Origin: Phytohabitans houttuyneae
Lineage (GTDB): Bacteria > Actinomycetota > Actinomycetes > Mycobacteriales > Micromonosporaceae
Length of the DNA stretch: 64,000 bases
Direction: 5' to 3'
Assembly: GCF_011764425.1 (NCBI RefSeq)
Contig: NZ_BLPF01000001.1
Coordinates: 558,001-622,000 of the forward strand
The position numbers were made by a program, and so were the translations under genes. This document shows positions 15,659 through 23,260 of the stretch, in pieces; positions within the stretch are counted from its first letter, which is position 1, and each line of letters begins with the position of its first letter. Under the pieces are notes generated by a model that was not told where the DNA came from, made no database searches, and was given only the letters and a program-made list of their open reading frames with translations.

Positions 15659-16444
15659 TCATACGTGCAGGGCGGCGCCGCCGTCCACGTAGAGGTCGTG
15701 CATGGTGACGTGGCCGGCCTGGTCGGACACCAGGTACGCGACCGCCTCGGCGACGTCCCGCGGCTGGGCCACCTTCCGCAGCGGGATGCCGACCTTGTAC
15801 GCCGCCGGCGTGCCCTCGATGACCGCCGTGAAGTCGGCGCCCTCGCCGAGCATCGCGCGCAGCATGGGCGTGTCGGTCGAGCCGGGCGAGACGACGTTGC
15901 ACCGGATGCCGTAGTCCGCGAGCTCCAGCCCCAGGCACCGGGTGAACTGGGCGGAGGCGGCCTTCGAGGCGGCGTACGCGGCCATATCGGTGCGCGGCAC
16001 CCCGGCGGCGTTGGACGCCACCGTGACGATCGCGCCACGGCGCCGCTGCACCATCCGGCGGGCCACCGCCCGCGACATGTGGAACACCCCGCCCGCGTTG
16101 ACCGAGAAGGTGTCGCTCCACTGCCGGTCGGACAGCTCGACCACCCGGCCGGTGAAGAGCACGCCGGCGGCGTTGACGAGGATGCCGATCGGCCCCAGCT
16201 CGACTTCGACCTGCCGCACGAGCGCGTCGACCGCCTGGCTGTCGCACACGTCGACGGCGTAGCCGCGGGCGGTCTCCCCCTCGGCCTCCAGCTTGGTCAC
16301 GACGGTGGCGAGCGCGTCGGCGTTGCGGTCCACGGCCGCGACGCGTGCTCCCGCGCCGGCCAGCACACCCGCCACCGCTTCGCCGATGCCCTGTGCCGCA
16401 CCCGTGACAAGCGCGACGGTCGACTCGATCCCGGTCAGTTCCAT
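15659..16444 (-). CDS. 2,3-dihydro-3-hydroxyanthranilate dehydrogenase-like SDR (DhbA/EntA type)
   Basis: 261 residues, classical [11 protein letters not shown] cofactor loop (14-21), NAAG (91-94) and catalytic Ser144, Tyr157, Lys161 ([10 protein letters not shown]). It resembles DhbA/EntA, the 2,3-dihydro-2,3-dihydroxybenzoate dehydrogenases. Beside PhzD it is best read as the NAD-dependent enzyme that aromatises 2,3-dihydro-3-hydroxyanthranilate to 3-hydroxyanthranilate, a step known from benzoxazole and related pathways. The ATG shares one base with the stop of the flavoenzyme gene upstream (TGATG). Substrate assignment is by context. Confidence 0.85.
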   Translation of the reverse strand: MELTGIESTVALVTGAAQGIGEAVAGVLAGAGARVAAVDRNADALATVVTKLEAEGETARGYAVDVCDSQAVDALVRQVEVELGPIGILVNAAGVLFTGRVVELSDRQWSDTFSVNAGGVFHMSRAVARRMVQRRRGAIVTVASNAAGVPRTDMAAYAASKAASAQFTRCLGLELADYGIRCNVVSPGSTDTPMLRAMLGEGADFTAVIEGTPAAYKVGIPLRKVAQPRDVAEAVAYLVSDQAGHVTMHDLYVDGGAALHV

Positions 16445-17634
16445 CAGGCACTCCTGCTGGTCGTGGTGGCCTGCTCGGCGTCGTACCCGAACAGCCACGC
16501 GTGCTGGTCCAGGCCCGAAGACCTCCGGGCGGAGGTGTCGCGGCGGCGTTGTGCGTCCCCGTCGACAAGGTGGAAGGTCTCCGCGTTGGCGCGGGACTGC
16601 TGCTGGATCCGCGTGGTGCGGGGCAGCCGGAGCTCGGCGTACCGGCGCAGGGCCTCGTCGAGGCCGTCCGGGCCCGCGCCGGCCAGGCAGGCGGCGAGCA
16701 CGACGGCGTCCTCGATCGCCTGGTTGGCGCCCTGCGCCTGGAACGGCAGCATCGGGTGCGCGGCGTCGCCGATGAGGGTCACCCGTCCCGCGCTGAGCCG
16801 GTCGATGCCGTCACGGTCGTGCAGCGCCCACCGGCTCACCCCGTCCGCCGCCTTGATCAGCCGGGCGACGTCCGGGTGCCAGCCGGCGTACGCCATCGCG
16901 AGCTGGGTGGCGTCGCCCCGCGCCGACCACGACTCCTCACGCCAGTCCGAGGCGGGCACGGTCGCGCCGAAGCTGACCTGGCGGCCGGCCGAGACCGGGT
17001 AGCAGACCAGGTGCTGGTCCGGTCCGAACCACAGCTGCACCCGGGGGTTGGTGAGCAGGTACGGCACCCGGTCGGCCGGTACCAGCCCCCGGTAGATCGT
17101 CTGCCCGGAGTAGCGCGGCGTGTCGGTGACGATCTGCTCGCGGCAGACCGAGTGGATGCCGTCGGCGCCGACGACCAGGTCCGCGTCGACCGTCGTACCG
17201 CCGGCCAGGTGCAGCCGCGCCGCGCCGGCGTCCTGGGTCACGGTGTCGAGGCGGGCGTCGAGGTGCACCCGGTCGGGCGGGACGAGGGAGAGCAGGGCGC
17301 CGTGCAGGTCCGCGCGGTGTACCGCGAGATAGGGCGCGCCGAAGCGGACCTCGCACTGGCTGCCCAGCGTGGTCTGCTGCAGCAGCCGGCCGTCGTCCCA
17401 CCTGCGCATCTCGATCGCCTCCGGCGCGACCGCGACGGCGCCCAGGTGCTCGCCCAGGCCCAGCCGGTGCAGCAGCCGGGTGGCGTTGGGTGCCACCTGT
17501 ACTCCCGCACCGACCTCCATCAGGCGCTCGGCCTGCTCGTAGACGTGGCAGTCGATTCCGGCCCGGTGAAGGGCGGCGGCGAGGGTGAGGCCGGCGATTC
17601 CGGCCCCGACCACGGCCACCCGGATCTGCGGCAT
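16444..17634 (-). CDS. FAD monooxygenase, salicylate 1-hydroxylase-like
   Basis: 396 residues. Class A flavoprotein monooxygenase with [17 protein letters not shown] at the N-terminus, [12 protein letters not shown] (DG motif, about 155) and [20 protein letters not shown] (GD motif, about 285). Closest in layout to salicylate 1-hydroxylase and 3-hydroxybenzoate 6-hydroxylase. Salicylate-type enzymes can replace a ring carboxylate by hydroxyl. Acting on 3-amino-4-hydroxybenzoate, that would give an aminohydroquinone, a plausible partner for a dibenzodiazepinone; simple ring hydroxylation is the alternative. It is inside the nine-gene operon, between the ligase and the SDR. Confidence 0.85.
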   Translation of the reverse strand: MPQIRVAVVGAGIAGLTLAAALHRAGIDCHVYEQAERLMEVGAGVQVAPNATRLLHRLGLGEHLGAVAVAPEAIEMRRWDDGRLLQQTTLGSQCEVRFGAPYLAVHRADLHGALLSLVPPDRVHLDARLDTVTQDAGAARLHLAGGTTVDADLVVGADGIHSVCREQIVTDTPRYSGQTIYRGLVPADRVPYLLTNPRVQLWFGPDQHLVCYPVSAGRQVSFGATVPASDWREESWSARGDATQLAMAYAGWHPDVARLIKAADGVSRWALHDRDGIDRLSAGRVTLIGDAAHPMLPFQAQGANQAIEDAVVLAACLAGAGPDGLDEALRRYAELRLPRTTRIQQQSRANAETFHLVDGDAQRRRDTSARRSSGLDQHAWLFGYDAEQATTTSRSA

Positions 17635-17662
17635 GTCGTTCCCGTCAGTGAATTCGTGCCCG

Positions 17663-18985
17663 TCAGTAGTAGAGGAGCGCTTTGCCCCAGTCCTCGTCGG
17701 GCCCGAACAGGCTGCGCGGCTTGACCACGTCGGACATGCCGGTCAGCGCCTCGTTCGGCACCAGCGTCCCCGGCGCGAGGCCGGCGACGTCGCTGTCGAC
17801 GCCGTACGCGGCCTTTATCGACGCGGCCAGCTCCGCCTCGGCGGCGGCGCGGTGCTCCTGGGCCACCTCGATCTCGATGCGCAGCGCCGCCGGCTCCGCC
17901 CGTGCCCGCCAGAACACGACACCGTAGGTCTCGGGCAGGGAGAAGACGAGCTCCTCCAGCCGGTGCTGGGTGACCTTCGCGGCGCCCACCTGGTAGCCGA
18001 ACGCCGACCGGCCGAGCACCCGCACGGTGGGCAGCTGCCACCCGCACGCGCAGTCGTCGTACGAGACGGACACGTTGTCTTCGAGGTTGTAACGCAGCAG
18101 CGGCATCGCCTCGCGGTACAGCGGGGTGACCACGAGCTGGCCGTCGCCCTCCGCGCTGACGTTGCCGGTCGCCGGGTCGTACACCTCGAACAGTGCCCGG
18201 TCGGACCACAGGTGCATGCGCCCGTTCTGGCACTCACCGGCGAGGCTGCCGGTCTCCGTCGAGCCGTACTCCTCGATCACCGGGACGCCCCACAGCCGGC
18301 TGATCCGCTTGCGGCGGGCGTCGGTGAGCGGCTCGCCGCCGACGAACAGCGCGCGCAGCGCGGGGAAGTCCACATCGGACCGGTGCCCGGCGGCGGCCGC
18401 CGAGGCGGCCCAGATGAGGCACTCGGTCGGCACCGACCAGGTGAGCGTGACGCCCAGGTCGTGCATGACGCGGACCACGCGGGCGTACGGCATGGCGAGC
18501 GACCGGTTGTCGCCGGGCACCACTGTCGCACCGTGCAGCCGGCCGGCGGCGTGCGCGAGGTGGCCGGTCAGCAGCAGCGCGTACGGCGTGCGGACCAGGA
18601 ACACGTCCTCGGCGGAGATGCCGATCCACTTGCGGGCGAAGCGCTCGGCCAGGTCGGTCCAGTCCTCCGCCGTGTAGTACGAGGGCGTGGGCCGGCCCGC
18701 AGTGCCGCTGGACTCGTGGTAGGTGGCCAGCCGCTCCTTCGGTACGCCCAGCATGCCGAAGGGGTAGTTGTCCCGCAGGTCCTGCTTGGTGGTCAGCGGC
18801 AGCGCGGCGAGGTCGGCCGGCGTGGTGGGCAGCGCCGTCGCCGACTTCAGCCACTTGCGGTAGAAGGGCGAGCGGGCCGCCCAGGTGACCGTCTGCGGCA
18901 GCTGCTTCTCCTGCAGGCGCTGCAGGTCGTCCGGTCCCTGCCACTGGCCGAGCTGCGGCAGGTTCGAAGGTGCGTCGTCGGTCAC
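17663..18985 (-). CDS. PaaK-like adenylate-forming ligase for an aryl acid
   Basis: 440 residues, phenylacetate-CoA ligase family. Motifs: ESSGTAGRPTPSYY (phosphate loop, about 105), EEYGSTETGSLAGEC (about 235), and LRYNLEDNVSVSYDDCACGW with a Cys pair near 310, followed by a C-terminal lid. It should activate an aminohydroxybenzoate as the adenylate and pass it to the free ACP or to CoA. Homologues in the nataxazole and A33853 clusters activate 3-hydroxyanthranilate. GTG with GAGGAGAAG upstream is the start. It lies next to the amidohydrolase gene, as expected for a benzoxazole-forming pair. Confidence 0.88.
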   Translation of the reverse strand: MTDDAPSNLPQLGQWQGPDDLQRLQEKQLPQTVTWAARSPFYRKWLKSATALPTTPADLAALPLTTKQDLRDNYPFGMLGVPKERLATYHESSGTAGRPTPSYYTAEDWTDLAERFARKWIGISAEDVFLVRTPYALLLTGHLAHAAGRLHGATVVPGDNRSLAMPYARVVRVMHDLGVTLTWSVPTECLIWAASAAAAGHRSDVDFPALRALFVGGEPLTDARRKRISRLWGVPVIEEYGSTETGSLAGECQNGRMHLWSDRALFEVYDPATGNVSAEGDGQLVVTPLYREAMPLLRYNLEDNVSVSYDDCACGWQLPTVRVLGRSAFGYQVGAAKVTQHRLEELVFSLPETYGVVFWRARAEPAALRIEIEVAQEHRAAAEAELAASIKAAYGVDSDVAGLAPGTLVPNEALTGMSDVVKPRSLFGPDEDWGKALLYY

Positions 18986-19007
18986 GACTTCTCCTCTCTG
19001 AGAACGC

Positions 19008-19777
19008 TTACTCGGTCCCATACCGACAGGCTCCATGTGACAGCACTCGATGCGCGTTGTCCCAGGCGATCTGCCGCCACTGCTCGGCCGGTATCCGCAG
19101 CGCCTGGAACTTGGCCAGCTCCACCGAGGGTGCTGGAGCGGATACTCGGAGCCGAACACCACCCGCCCGGCGCCGAGCCGGCTGACTGCCGCCTCGGCCA
19201 CGCACGTGTAGCCGCCGGAGGTCTCCAGCAGGATGTTGGGCTCGTCCCGGATCAGGGTCAGGGCGTAGAAGTCGATGTTGCCGATGCCGCTGTGCCCGAG
19301 CACGAAGTTCACCTGCGGAAACTGCCGGGCCAGGCCGACCAGGTCGGCCACGCCCGCGCCCCGTCGCTCCAGGCAGACGGCGTACACCGGGTGGGCGAAC
19401 TCCGCCGCCACGCCGACGAGCGCGGCGACCCGCGGGTCGTCGAGTCCGACGCCGTGGACGGCGGGCGAGACCTCCAGGCCGCGAAACTCGGCGGCCCTTT
19501 CCCGGTACGCCTCGGGAGGGCGATGGGGGTTGGCGAAGAAGAACGGGACCAGGCGGCCGTCGGTGCCCGCGCAGGCGGCGAGCACCGCGTCGTTGTCGGC
19601 GTCGGTCTCGATGTGCCCGCCCTCGATGAGCTGGCGGGACAGGCGGTCCAGGTCGATGGTGCCTCCCGCGCACACCACCGCGCGGTCCAGACCGCACTCC
19701 TCCAATGTGGACAACAGTCGCTCCCGGGCGCCCGGCCGAGGTGCCAGGCGCACGTGGAAGTCCAGCACGTTCCCCAT
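19008..19777 (-). CDS. amidohydrolase-family protein, candidate ring-forming enzyme; apparent -1 frameshift
   Basis: Metal-dependent TIM-barrel protein of the amidohydrolase superfamily (PF04909 type), about 256 residues if the frame is repaired. The N-terminal part starts MGNVLDFHVRLAP; FVLGHSGIGNIDFY and VVFGSEYPLQHP follow. After LQHP the frame is broken: the continuation SVELAKFQALRIPAEQW is in another frame, reached by adding one base in the C-run at 19128-19130. In the A33853 (BomN) and nataxazole pathways an amidohydrolase closes the benzoxazole ring; here it could close a benzoxazole or a diazepinone. Note DFH rather than DxHxH-like DAHCH at the metal site. Sequencing error is the likely cause of the frameshift. 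Confidence 0.78.
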
Positions 19778-19788
19778 CGCCGCGCCGC

Positions 19789-20892
19789 CTACTTCTCGAT
19801 GCAGAACTCTTCGATCGGGTACCCCACGTGCCGCTGCTCGACGGGCAGGTAGCCGAGGACCTTCGTGCCTTCGGTCAGCTCGGTCACGTTCAGCACCGAC
19901 GCGCCGGGGCCGAGCACGCGCACGTGCCAGTCGTCCTGCACGATGAGGTTCACCTTCACGCCGGACGGCGAGACCGCGTCGATCGCGAGCAGCGGCCGCG
20001 TCTCGATCTTGACTCGGCCGACGGTGATGACCCGCGACTTGCCGTTGGCGTCGACGGCGAGCACCCGGCCGCCGGAGACGAGCTCGCTGAGGTAGTTGGT
20101 GCGGCCGTTGGCCGACAGCGTGTACGAGTGCAGCGCGCCGGCGTTGACCCGGAAGGGCCGGGTCGGCATGTACGGCAGCGGGTGGGTCTCGCTGCAGCAC
20201 AGGATCATGCCGGTCGAGTGCGAGCCGACGAGGATGCCCTCGTCGAGGCCGAAGTTGGAGCAGGTGTCGACGCAGGCCCGCTCGCCCATGCCCACCCGGC
20301 GGATGCCGGTGACCTCGAGCTCCACCAGCGACAGGTCGGCCGCCTTGGTGACCGCGGCCGCCTTGAGCTCGGTCGCCTCGCCCACGCGGCGGGGCGCGAG
20401 CATGACGCCGTCGGAGCCGTGCTCGAGCACACCGAAGACGATCTCGCCCTCTTCGACGTCGGCGACCTGGGTGATGATGCTGCCGTCGGCACCGGCCGCG
20501 GCGGCCAGCACGATCTCCAGCGGGATCTTGGTGGGGTCGCGGAAGTAGAGCAGGCTCCACCGCTCGTGGCGGGCGGAGCGGCAGGCGTCCTCGAGCGTGT
20601 CGGCGTCGACGATCTCCACGTACCGGCCGAACTCCACATCGGGGTACTGCAGCGCCAGCGCGGCGGGCTCACCGTGCCGGTCCGGCTCGACGATGACCAG
20701 GTCGGCGGGCTCCAGCTTCTCCGGCAACGGCAGGTTTTTCGGGAACAGGACCTTCTTGACCGTCGGGGGCAGTGCCTCCAGGTCGGCCGGGTCGGACGCG
20801 ACGATGGCGTCGACCCTCTGGTGGAGGGCCTCCTCGACGATGGCTTCCTTGGCGCCGTTGGCGTTGCGGATGTCAAGCCAGCACAGCTTCAC
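19789..20892 (-). CDS. 3-dehydroquinate synthase II-like enzyme, GriH homologue
   Basis: 367 residues from a GTG start with GAGGAGA upstream. The archaeal-type (MJ1249) dehydroquinate synthase family is recognisable by GADGSIITQVADVEEGEIVFGVLEHG (seen as ADGSIITQVADVEEGEI and FGVLEHGSDGV), RVGMGERACVDTCSNFGLDEG and MILCCSETHPLPYMPTRPFR. In Streptomyces griseus GriH works with GriI to make 3-amino-4-hydroxybenzoate from aspartate semialdehyde and dihydroxyacetone phosphate. Its gene neighbour here is the GriI-like aldolase and then an aspartate kinase, the same logic, so 3-amino-4-hydroxybenzoate is the expected product. Confidence 0.92.
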   Translation of the reverse strand: MKLCWLDIRNANGAKEAIVEEALHQRVDAIVASDPADLEALPPTVKKVLFPKNLPLPEKLEPADLVIVEPDRHGEPAALALQYPDVEFGRYVEIVDADTLEDACRSARHERWSLLYFRDPTKIPLEIVLAAAAGADGSIITQVADVEEGEIVFGVLEHGSDGVMLAPRRVGEATELKAAAVTKAADLSLVELEVTGIRRVGMGERACVDTCSNFGLDEGILVGSHSTGMILCCSETHPLPYMPTRPFRVNAGALHSYTLSANGRTNYLSELVSGGRVLAVDANGKSRVITVGRVKIETRPLLAIDAVSPSGVKVNLIVQDDWHVRVLGPGASVLNVTELTEGTKVLGYLPVEQRHVGYPIEEFCIEK

Positions 20893-20923
20893 AGGTGTCT
20901 CCTCAGCGGAAGTTCGGGGAGTC

Positions 20924-21748
20924 TCAGGACGTAAGGGCGAGCCGGTCGTCGATGTCGTACCGGTCCGGCACGTGCCGCGACTCGTGCACGACCCGTGCGA
21001 CCGTCGATGCCATCCAGCCCGGTTGGTCGGCCTGGAAGATGTTGCGCCCCATGGCCACGCCGGCCGCGCCGCCGCGCAACGCGTCGGACACGTACGCCAG
21101 CACGGTCTCGGTGTCGGCCGCGCGCGGGCCGCCGGCCACGATGACCGGGATCGGGCAGGCGCGCACCACGTCCGCCATCAGCTCGGGCGTACCGGCGTAG
21201 TCGGTCTTGACGACGTCGGCGCCGAGGTCGGCGGCGAGCGTGGCGGCGTGCGCGAGCAACTCCGGCGCCCGCGAGTTGCTGATCTGCGGGCCGCGGGCGT
21301 ACACCATGGCGAGCAGCGGGACGTTCCACCGCTCGCACTCCTCCGCCACGGCCGCCATGTCGCCGATCTGCCGGGCCTCCTGCAGCGAGCCGAGGTTGAC
21401 GTGGACGCTGACCGCGTCGGCGCCCAGCCGCAGCGCCTCCTCCACGTGGGCGACCAGGTACTTGGCGTCCGGGTCCGGCGCGTGCCGCGTGCTCACGCTC
21501 AGGTGGACGATCAGCGACATGTCGCCGAACCAACCGTGGTCGACGTGGCGGAGGCTGCCCTTGTGCAGCACCACGGCGTCGATTCCGGTGCCGGCCAGCT
21601 CGCCGAGCAGCGAGTTCAGGTGGCCGCCGCGCAGCGGTCCGTCGGTGACGGAGTGGTCGAGCGGCACGACGAGCAGGCGCCCGTCGCCGTGCCGGAACAG
21701 GCGTCGCAGGCGCAGGCCCCGGGCGAACGAGGCGTTGTGTAGAGCCAC
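20924..21748 (-). CDS. GriI-like aldolase (2-amino-3,7-dideoxy-heptulosonate synthase family)
   Basis: 274 residues, GTG start. A class I aldolase of the DhnA/MJ0400 family: VVPLDHSVTDGPL near residue 28, VSVHVNLGS (about 115), LLAMVYARGPQ (about 150), DVVKTDYAGTP with the Schiff-base Lys (about 183) and PVIVAGGPRAADT. GriI condenses L-aspartate 4-semialdehyde with a C3 unit derived from dihydroxyacetone phosphate. It is encoded between the aspartate kinase and GriH homologues with small gaps, giving a dedicated 3-amino-4-hydroxybenzoate supply line. Confidence 0.93.
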   Translation of the reverse strand: MALHNASFARGLRLRRLFRHGDGRLLVVPLDHSVTDGPLRGGHLNSLLGELAGTGIDAVVLHKGSLRHVDHGWFGDMSLIVHLSVSTRHAPDPDAKYLVAHVEEALRLGADAVSVHVNLGSLQEARQIGDMAAVAEECERWNVPLLAMVYARGPQISNSRAPELLAHAATLAADLGADVVKTDYAGTPELMADVVRACPIPVIVAGGPRAADTETVLAYVSDALRGGAAGVAMGRNIFQADQPGWMASTVARVVHESRHVPDRYDIDDRLALTS

Positions 21749-21763
21749 TGTGTCCTGCCTCTC

Positions 21764-23035
21764 TCAGACGGTGGCGGGTCGGCCGGAAGGCGCGGCAGTG
21801 AGGTCTGCCGGATCCGGCCGGTCGAGGTGGAACTCGCGATGCAGGGTCTCGACGGCGTCGACGGTGCGTTCGCGCGGCACGATCACGGACAGCCGCATCT
21901 GGGACGTGGAGATCCAGCTCGTGGGAATCCCGGCCGCGGCCAGCGCCGCCATGAGCCGGGCGGTGTACTCCGGGCGGCTGAGCAGGCCCATCCCGACCAC
22001 CGAAACCTTGCCGACGTTCTCGTCGAAGTGCACGCCGCCGCCGAACGAGGCCGTGACCTCGTGCAGGGCGGCCCGTACCGCGTCCGCCTGGCTGCGGCGG
22101 ATGGTGAATCCCATGCGGAACTCGTTCTCGTACGGCCCGGAGCGGGCAACCAGGTCCACCACCGTCCCGCCGGCGGCGAGCACGGCGAACACCTCGGGCG
22201 CCAGGTCCCGGTGGCTGTTGCGGCAGTGCACCAGCACGCGCGCGACGTCGGTGTCGTGGGTGACCGCCACGACGGCGCGCCGGGTCTCCAGCGGCCCGAC
22301 GTCGCCACGGTCCACAATGGTCGTTCCCGGCTCCTGCGATGCCGCGTTACGCACGCGCACTTCGACCCCTTCCATGGCGGCAAGTTCGATGCAGCGGGTG
22401 TGCAGGACCCGCGCCCCGGCGAACGCCATCTCCGCCATCACGCCGGGCTCCACCCACGGCAGGCAGCGGGCGGCGGGCAGGATGCGCGGGTCGGCGCTGT
22501 AAACACCGTCCACATCGGTGTAGATCTCGCAGGCCGACGCGTGCAGCCGCGCGGCGAGCGCGACCGCGGACGTGTCGGAGCCACCGCGCCCGAGGGTGGC
22601 GATGTCGCCGGCGCGGTCGACCCCTTGAAAGCCGGTGACCACGGCGACCTCGCCGGCCTCCAGCGCGGCCCGCACGCGTACGGCGCCGATCCGCGAGATG
22701 AGCGCGTCGCCGTGCCGGTCGGTCGTCTGGATGCCGGCCTGGGGTCCGGTCAGCGAGATCGCCGGAACCCCCAACCCGTTGAGGGTGAGGGCCATGAGCG
22801 CCGCCGACTCGGACTCCCCCACGGCCAGCAACTGATCCAGCTCCCGAGAGGGGCTCGACGCGCCGACGTCAGCGGCAAGCCGCAGCAGGTCGTCGGTCCG
22901 GCTGCCGCGCGCCGAAACGACGACGGCGACGGCAGAGCCGCGGCGCCGCGCTTCCGCGATGCGCAATGCGGCGTTGCGGACCAAGTCAAGGGTTTGCAGC
23001 GACGTACCGCCGAATTTTTGGACGAGCACATCCAC
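21764..23035 (-). CDS. aspartate kinase
   Basis: 423 residues. Phosphorylates aspartate as the first step toward aspartate 4-semialdehyde. The amino-acid kinase domain starts VLVQKFGGTSLQ; later motifs are GFQGVDRAGDIATLGRGGSD (split: GFQGVDRAGD, TLGRGGSDTSA) and EIYTDVDGVYSADPRI; the C-terminal part holds two ACT domains (RVLVHCRNSH and VSVVGMGLLS regions). It is first in the nine-gene operon and would feed the GriI aldolase; aspartate semialdehyde dehydrogenase is not in the window and must come from primary metabolism. ACT-domain residues at VLVHCRNSH differ from the usual VTVxGVPD, possibly relaxing feedback inhibition. GTG start. Confidence 0.93.
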   Translation of the reverse strand: MDVLVQKFGGTSLQTLDLVRNAALRIAEARRRGSAVAVVVSARGSRTDDLLRLAADVGASSPSRELDQLLAVGESESAALMALTLNGLGVPAISLTGPQAGIQTTDRHGDALISRIGAVRVRAALEAGEVAVVTGFQGVDRAGDIATLGRGGSDTSAVALAARLHASACEIYTDVDGVYSADPRILPAARCLPWVEPGVMAEMAFAGARVLHTRCIELAAMEGVEVRVRNAASQEPGTTIVDRGDVGPLETRRAVVAVTHDTDVARVLVHCRNSHRDLAPEVFAVLAAGGTVVDLVARSGPYENEFRMGFTIRRSQADAVRAALHEVTASFGGGVHFDENVGKVSVVGMGLLSRPEYTARLMAALAAAGIPTSWISTSQMRLSVIVPRERTVDAVETLHREFHLDRPDPADLTAAPSGRPATV

Positions 23036-23260
23036 GGTCTTTTCACCGCCCTCGTCGAACTGGTTGCGCTCGACAGTAAGTGGGCGTGCGCCTTCCCGGC
23101 TACGACAGGGGTGAGTAGTGGCGCTTCATTTCAGCCGTTTACGCCACAGCGCCACAGTGTTACCCCGAATACGGGATGGTGCCTTCACGTCATGTGCGAC
23201 TCGTTTCGCCGCCGCAGTATCGAGACCGGAGTGGCCTGATCTCGGGTGAGGGGAAACGAT

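Noticed and set aside
23055-23083. Second StrR-like site (GTCGAACTG-N11-CAGTAAGTG)
   Set aside because: Only part of each arm fits the consensus and it lies within the probable leader of the aspartate kinase gene.
23111-23119. GTGAGTAGT identical to part of the shared box, between the aspartate kinase and PhzE-like genes
   Set aside because: Single half-site without the second arm or the 16-base-spaced -35, so probably chance or at most a weak site.
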